A stretch of DNA of 64,000 bases from an uncultured Opitutia bacterium (GTDB taxonomy: Bacteria > Verrucomicrobiota > Verrucomicrobiia > Opitutales > Opitutaceae). This document shows, in pieces, positions 60,069 through 64,000 of the stretch; positions within the stretch are counted from its first letter, which is position 1, and the number at the start of each line of letters is the position of its first letter. The translations under genes were made by a program, and so were the position numbers. Location of the stretch: NCBI GenBank assembly GCA_903825285.1, contig CAIJZY010000024.1, positions 1 to 64,000 of the forward strand, given 5' to 3'. Under the pieces are notes generated by a model. The model worked only from the letters and a program-made list of their open reading frames with translations. It had not been told where the DNA came from and did not search any database.

Positions 60069-61469
60069 TCAGTGGGGTGCGTCCGCCAGGGCGCGCTCCA
60101 GCGCGGCTTTCCAGGCCGGCCGCAGCGCCGTGGAGCGGGCCTGGCGCGCGAGGTCGGCGCGCACGCCGGCGTTGATCCCGGGCACGGCCGCCACGACCTC
60201 GTCGAGCGTCGCGTCGCCGGCCCACAGCCGGTCGAGCCACGGCTGCAGCCGCGTCATCACCGGCGCCATCGACCAGCTGGCGAACCGCACGAAGTACCGC
60301 GGGTCCCCGCCAGCGTGCTGCTCGGACAGGCTCCACACCTCGCGAAAGCCCGTGCCGCGCAGCCGCGGGTATTTTTGCTCCCACGCCACGGCGAAATCGG
60401 CGTCGGCCAGCACCGGGTTCGGCTGGTAGGGCGCGGCCTCGCCGATGAGCCAGGCCAGCGTCCGCCACGCGTCCGCCGGGTGGCGCGTGTCGGCGCTGAT
60501 CGACAGCCCGCCGCTCGCCGAGCGAAAATACTGTGGCGACTTCGCCCCGAAGCACGGCAGTGGCGCCACGCCCCAGTCGATGGTGAGCGTCTCGATCAGC
60601 CCCGGATGCGGCACCGCCTCGACCAGCATCGCCACGCGACCGGCCTGCAGCAGCTGCGCCGCCTGCATCCCCATCGCCTGCACGCGGCGCGGGTCGGGCA
60701 TGACGCCGTCGTGGACCAGCCGGAGATACGCCGCGTAGACCTCGCGCGACTCCGGCGGCAGGTCGAGCAGCAGCGCGTCGCGCGGGATCGGCGCGTGGTT
60801 CATCTGCTCGAGGGCCTCGATGAAGTGCGCCGGGATGTACACGCCGTAGCGCGCCGGACGCGCGCCGGGCGCGGCGGGGGTCGTGAGCCGCCGCGCCGCC
60901 GCGGTGAAGTCGTCCCAGGTCCAGTCCGCCGTCGGCGCCGGCACGCCCGCCGCAGCGAAGGCCGCGCGGTCGTAGTAGACTCCGCAGGTGTGGGTCCAGT
61001 TGCTGAGGCTGTAGATGCCGCCGTCAACCGAGGCCGCAGCGGCCCGGATCTCGGGACGCAGCCGGGCGAACAGCGGGTCTTTTTCCGCGTACGGCCGGAG
61101 GTCAAGCAGCCGTCCCTCGGCGGCGAGCCGGTCGCGCACCGCGCCGTTGGTGTAGAAGACGTCCGGCGCCTGTCCCGCCGCGATCATGGCATAGAGCTTT
61201 TCCTCGCCGCTGAACGGATTCAGCCGGAGCTCGATGCCGGTCCGGGCGCGGAAGTCCGCCGCCGCGAGTTGCAGCGCGGCGATGTCCGAGGTGCTCGCGG
61301 CGCAGTTGTAGGTGATGATGCGCTCATCCGCGGCCGGCCGGCCGCAGCCGGCCAGCAACCCAGTCAGCAGCAGCAAGGTGGGAGCGAGCTGGCTCGCGAC
61401 TCGCCGGGCCGGGCGATCCAAACGGTCGCGAGCCAGCTCGCTCCCACCGTCTTCCCTTGGCCGGCTCAT
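60069..61469 (-). CDS. ABC transporter solute-binding lipoprotein with in-frame repeat in its signal peptide
   Basis: A 466-residue binding protein. The start is fixed by ATGA overlap with the upstream permease gene. Residues 8-31 (24 codons) are encoded exactly by the 72 bp palindrome G (61377-61448); the hydrophobic segment and lipobox LLLLTGLLAGC follow. Without the insert the leader would be a normal short lipoprotein signal. Binding-protein blocks are YAMIAAGQAPDVFYTNGAVR, GGIYSLSNWTHTCGVYYDR and GGLSISADTRHPADAWRTLA. It serves the operon's two permeases. Confidence 0.9.
   Translation of the reverse strand: MSRPREDGGSELARDRLDRPARRVASQLAPTLLLLTGLLAGCGRPAADERIITYNCAASTSDIAALQLAAADFRARTGIELRLNPFSGEEKLYAMIAAGQAPDVFYTNGAVRDRLAAEGRLLDLRPYAEKDPLFARLRPEIRAAAASVDGGIYSLSNWTHTCGVYYDRAAFAAAGVPAPTADWTWDDFTAAARRLTTPAAPGARPARYGVYIPAHFIEALEQMNHAPIPRDALLLDLPPESREVYAAYLRLVHDGVMPDPRRVQAMGMQAAQLLQAGRVAMLVEAVPHPGLIETLTIDWGVAPLPCFGAKSPQYFRSASGGLSISADTRHPADAWRTLAWLIGEAAPYQPNPVLADADFAVAWEQKYPRLRGTGFREVWSLSEQHAGGDPRYFVRFASWSMAPVMTRLQPWLDRLWAGDATLDEVVAAVPGINAGVRADLARQARSTALRPAWKAALERALADAPH
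61377..61448. repeat. Palindromic element G: perfect 24 bp inverted repeat inside a gene
   Basis: Arms 61377-61400 and 61425-61448 are perfectly complementary over 24 bases (left arm begins GGTGGGAGCGAGCTGGCTCG), with a 24 base spacer. The whole is 72 bp, a multiple of three, and is read in frame in the signal peptide of the binding protein. Confidence 0.93.
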
Positions 61470-62320
61470 TTGCCCACCCCCATGGTCAGGCCGCGCAGGA
61501 AGTGCCGCTGCGCGGCGAAGAACAGGATGACATTGGGCAGCAGCACGAGCAGCGACGCCGCCATCAGGATGTTCCACTCGACCACGCCGGAGCCGAGCAC
61601 CTGGGTCTTCATGAGGTTGAGCCCGAGGGTGAGCGTGGCCTTCTCGGGCGAGTTGAGGTACAGCAGCGGGCCGAAGAAATCGTTCCACGTGCCGATGAAC
61701 GTGAAGATCAGCACGGTGGCGACGGCCGGCCGCGCCTGCGGCAGCACGATGCTCCACCAGATGCGGAGCCGCGACGCGCCGTCGATGAGCGCCGCCTCCT
61801 CGCTGTCGCGCGGGATCGTCAGAAAAAACTGCCGGAGCAGGAAAATATAGAACGGCGACCCGAACAGGCTCGGCACGATCAGCGGCAGGTACGTGTCCAC
61901 CCAGCCCAGCCACGCGAACAGCCGGTAGAGCGGGATCATCGTCACCTGCCCCGGCAGCATCATCGTGGCGAGGCACAGCGCGAAGAGCGCGTCGCGGCCC
62001 GGGAACCGGAACCGCGCGAAGCCGTAGGCCACGAGCGCGGAGGAGACGAGCGTGGCGGCCATGACCGGCGCCGTGATGATCACGGTGTTCAGCAGGAACC
62101 GCGGCACGGGCAGGATCGTGACCGCCCGCACGTAGTTCTCCCAGTGCGGCGGCGCGGGCAGCCAGCGGAACGGCTGGGCGAAGACGCCGGCGAGCCCGTG
62201 GAGCGACGAGCTGAACATCCAGACGACGGGCGCGCTGAAAATCGCCCCGAGGGCGACGAGCGCCACGTAGGTGAGCCCGAGGCGGGCCACGGCGGCGGGA
62301 CCGGCGCGCGGCGCGCTCAC
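61466..62320 (-). CDS. Sugar ABC transporter permease, MalG type
   Basis: A 284-residue membrane protein with six hydrophobic segments. The EAA loop is EEAALIDGASRLRIWWSIVL. GSPFYIFLLRQFFLTIPRD and LLNTVIITAPVMAATLVSSA are typical of CUT1 permeases. ATGA overlaps join it to genes on both sides (62317-62320 and 61466-61469), so the three transporter genes are one translational unit. Confidence 0.94.
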   Translation of the reverse strand: MSAPRAGPAAVARLGLTYVALVALGAIFSAPVVWMFSSSLHGLAGVFAQPFRWLPAPPHWENYVRAVTILPVPRFLLNTVIITAPVMAATLVSSALVAYGFARFRFPGRDALFALCLATMMLPGQVTMIPLYRLFAWLGWVDTYLPLIVPSLFGSPFYIFLLRQFFLTIPRDSEEAALIDGASRLRIWWSIVLPQARPAVATVLIFTFIGTWNDFFGPLLYLNSPEKATLTLGLNLMKTQVLGSGVVEWNILMAASLLVLLPNVILFFAAQRHFLRGLTMGVGK

Positions 62321-63213
62321 GGTGTCCCTCCCTCGTAATGCACCCGCTCCCGCGCCAGCCGCCAGGCGAGCGCGGTGCAGCCGACGATGATCACGAACAG
62401 CGCCCAGGCCAGGGCCGACGCGTAGCCGAGGTCGAATTCCTGGAACGCCTTCTTATAAATATAGAGGACGATGAAGAGCGTGGCCTGGTTGGGCCCGCCC
62501 TCGCTGCCGGGCTGCACGCCACCGGTGAGCACGAACGCCTGCGTGAACACCTGCAGCGCGCCCACGAGGCCCATGATGAGGTTGAAGAGCAGCGCCGGGG
62601 AAATCAGCGGCAGGGTCACCGCCAGGAACCGCCGCACCGGCCCGGCCCCGTCGATCGCCGCGGCCTCGGTCAGCTCGCGCGGCACGCCCTGCAGCGCCGC
62701 GAGGAAGATCACCGCCTGCCCGCCGGCGGTCCACAGTGACATCAGCACAAGCGCGGGCTTGGCCCACGTCTCGCTCTGCAGCCAGAGCGGGCCTTCCACG
62801 CCGCAGGCGCGCAGGCCGGCGTTGAGCAGGCCGAACTCCGGGTTGAGCAGCCAGAGCCAGAGGACCGCGAGCGCGACGGTGTTCGTGACCGACGGCAGGA
62901 AAAACAGCGTGCGGAAGAACCCGATCCCGCACACCGGCGCGTTCAGCAGCAGCGCCAGGCCGAGCGCGAGCAGCAGTCCCGCCGGCACGCCCATCGCCGC
63001 GTACGCCGCGGTGTTGCCGAGGCTGCGGTAGAAGAGCGGGTCCGACGCCATCCGCCGGTAGTTCTCCAGGCCGATCCACTGCGGCGGCGACAGCAGCGTC
63101 GCGGACGTGCCGCTGAGGTAGAGCGAGTACAGCATCGGCCCCGCCGTGAGCAGCAGGAACCCGAGCGCCCATGGCGCCACGAAGAGCCAGCCCTGGCGGT
63201 GCTCAGCCTTCAT
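62317..63213 (-). CDS. Sugar ABC transporter permease, MalF type
   Basis: A 298-residue membrane protein starting MKAEHRQGWLFVAPWALGF. The EAA loop is ELTEAAAIDGAGPVRRFLAV, followed by LPLISPALLFNLIMGLVGAL. The ATG at 63213 overlaps the stop of the preceding gene (ATGA). It shares order and spacing with the MalF-type gene at 52175, but the ABC operon here has no gap between permeases. Confidence 0.94.
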   Translation of the reverse strand: MKAEHRQGWLFVAPWALGFLLLTAGPMLYSLYLSGTSATLLSPPQWIGLENYRRMASDPLFYRSLGNTAAYAAMGVPAGLLLALGLALLLNAPVCGIGFFRTLFFLPSVTNTVALAVLWLWLLNPEFGLLNAGLRACGVEGPLWLQSETWAKPALVLMSLWTAGGQAVIFLAALQGVPRELTEAAAIDGAGPVRRFLAVTLPLISPALLFNLIMGLVGALQVFTQAFVLTGGVQPGSEGGPNQATLFIVLYIYKKAFQEFDLGYASALAWALFVIIVGCTALAWRLARERVHYEGGTP

Positions 63214-64000
63214 CGGTTCGGTGCGGTCAGGTCGTAGGCCTCGCCGCCATAGAGGGTCGGAGGATCCAGCAGGGGCGCGCCGTCCGGCCCGCCGCTCGCC
63301 TCGAAGCATGGCCCGCGCGCGTCGGCGCCGTTGACGGTGGCGTGCTCGATCTCCTCCGCCCACGGGTTGACCGCCAGCTCGAGCACCTCGCCTCCGCTCC
63401 GCACGCGCGCCACGCGCAGGCGGCCGCCCGGGGCCAGGGTGTCGGTCAGCTCGATCGCCGCCGCGTGCGCGTCCAGGGCCGCGAGATTGGGAAAGTCGTC
63501 CACCGTCCAGAGCTCGCAGTAGAACCCGTTCTGCCAGCCGCGGATCTCGTCGCGCGGCCAGTCGCGCGCCGGGCCGTCGTAGTTCGCGATCGAGAGCACG
63601 AGGCAGCCGTCCACCGTCCGCAGCGTGACCGGGTGCAACCCCGCCGCCGGCTGCGGCGTGAGCGGACGCAGCACGCCAAGGGTGCGGGCGTCGCGGAACA
63701 CGAGGCGGCTGTCCGCCCGGAGCGCCAGCGGCCGCGGGCCCGCGGGGCGGCCGTCGACCCAGAGCTCGTCGAACGGCGCGTCATGCGAGAAGATCACGTC
63801 GACGCGGAATTTCGCCACCCCGCGGTGCCCCACGCCCTTGGGGGCGTACAGCACGAGCGCGCGGTTGCGGTGCTGGAGCGCGAGGGTGCGGCCCTCCTCG
63901 TAGAGGAAGCTGGCGTCGGTGGACCCGCCGGTCACGTGCACACGGTTGGGCCGGTGGACCTCGGCGTCGTTGAACACGCCGCGCGCGAAGATCGAGCGGA
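63210..64000 (-). CDS. Beta-rich protein of unknown function (5' end outside window)
   Basis: The frame is open to the window edge, so the N-terminus is missing; about 263 residues are seen. The sequence is beta-rich with HVTGGSTDASFLYEEGRTLA, NRALVLYAPKGVGHRGVAKF and DVIFSHDAPFDELWVDG, as in the beta domain of heparinase-like or alginate-lyase-like proteins, but the family is not certain. The ATGA overlap with the permease gene makes it the first gene visible of the operon. Confidence 0.65.
   Translation of the reverse strand, partial: RSIFARGVFNDAEVHRPNRVHVTGGSTDASFLYEEGRTLALQHRNRALVLYAPKGVGHRGVAKFRVDVIFSHDAPFDELWVDGRPAGPRPLALRADSRLVFRDARTLGVLRPLTPQPAAGLHPVTLRTVDGCLVLSIANYDGPARDWPRDEIRGWQNGFYCELWTVDDFPNLAALDAHAAAIELTDTLAPGGRLRVARVRSGGEVLELAVNPWAEEIEHATVNGADARGPCFEASGGPDGAPLLDPPTLYGGEAYDLTAPNR

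Noticed and set aside
58764-61850. Very long plus-strand open frame (over 1000 codons) opposite the heparinase operon
   Set aside because: Antisense to three well-supported genes; its product is Arg/Ala/Gly-rich low-complexity sequence with no family motifs, as expected in the mirror frame of GC-rich codons.

Overview
The window is about 64 kb of GC-rich DNA (roughly 70 % GC) with dense, mostly short-gapped genes and many start/stop overlaps of the ATGA type. Gene content points to a Verrucomicrobiota bacterium of the Opitutaceae type: several sugar ABC transporters with neighbouring glycoside hydrolases (GH78, GH37, GH106-like, DUF4091-type, heparinase-like), a sodium:solute symporter, a bacterial GH3 protein, class II fructose bisphosphatase, and short-period intergenic repeats. 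The taxonomic call is an inference from gene content and repeats. No rRNA, tRNA, prophage or transposase gene was seen.

Layout. 1-9.9 kb: partial FadJ-like enoyl-CoA hydratase, RluA-type pseudouridine synthase, an alpha/beta hydrolase coupled to GH3, TlpA-like thioredoxin, LysR regulator divergent from YggS, SirB1-like protein, AroE, prepilin peptidase. 10-15.6 kb: galactokinase, HU-like protein, YgfZ with a small partner, DAHP synthase, malate dehydrogenase. 15.6-25.5 kb: GH78 alpha-L-rhamnosidase, small envelope proteins, and two tandem copies of a pair (repeat-helix protein plus large ABC-type binding protein) without permeases. 25.6-36.5 kb: long-chain acyl-CoA dehydrogenase, Gfo/Idh oxidoreductase coupled to a DUF4091 hydrolase, GlpX, a secreted TIM-barrel protein, a VapBC-type toxin-antitoxin pair, and a GH37 trehalase. 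36.5-42.6 kb: GH106-like hydrolase, then nagB, nagA and an esterase. 42.6-51 kb: sodium:solute symporter, M1 aminopeptidase, methyltransferase, alpha/alpha-toroid glycosidase, and the tmRNA gene. 51-54.4 kb: a complete sugar ABC transporter. 54.5-56.3 kb: amidohydrolase and two small proteins. 56.5-64 kb: a minus-strand operon of at least six genes joining an ABC transporter to a heparinase-like protein.

The most unusual content is between and at the edges of genes. At least a dozen sites carry imperfect inverted repeats whose arms are short direct repeats of fixed period. I name them by unit: A (CACGAA, 9 bp), B (CGCGAAG, 9 bp), C (CACGGAA, 9 bp), D (CGCGGAAA, 8 bp), E (CGCTCATTTT, 10 bp), and heptamer families H (CAAGTGC), I (GTTGAAC), J (CTTTCAA) and K (GGAATTC). 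Two further palindromes, F and G, occur inside or across coding sequence. Several genes take their stop codon from the edge of such an element, and one lipoprotein signal peptide contains an exact 24-codon in-frame copy of G. These elements look mobile or actively copied, but nothing in the window explains how.
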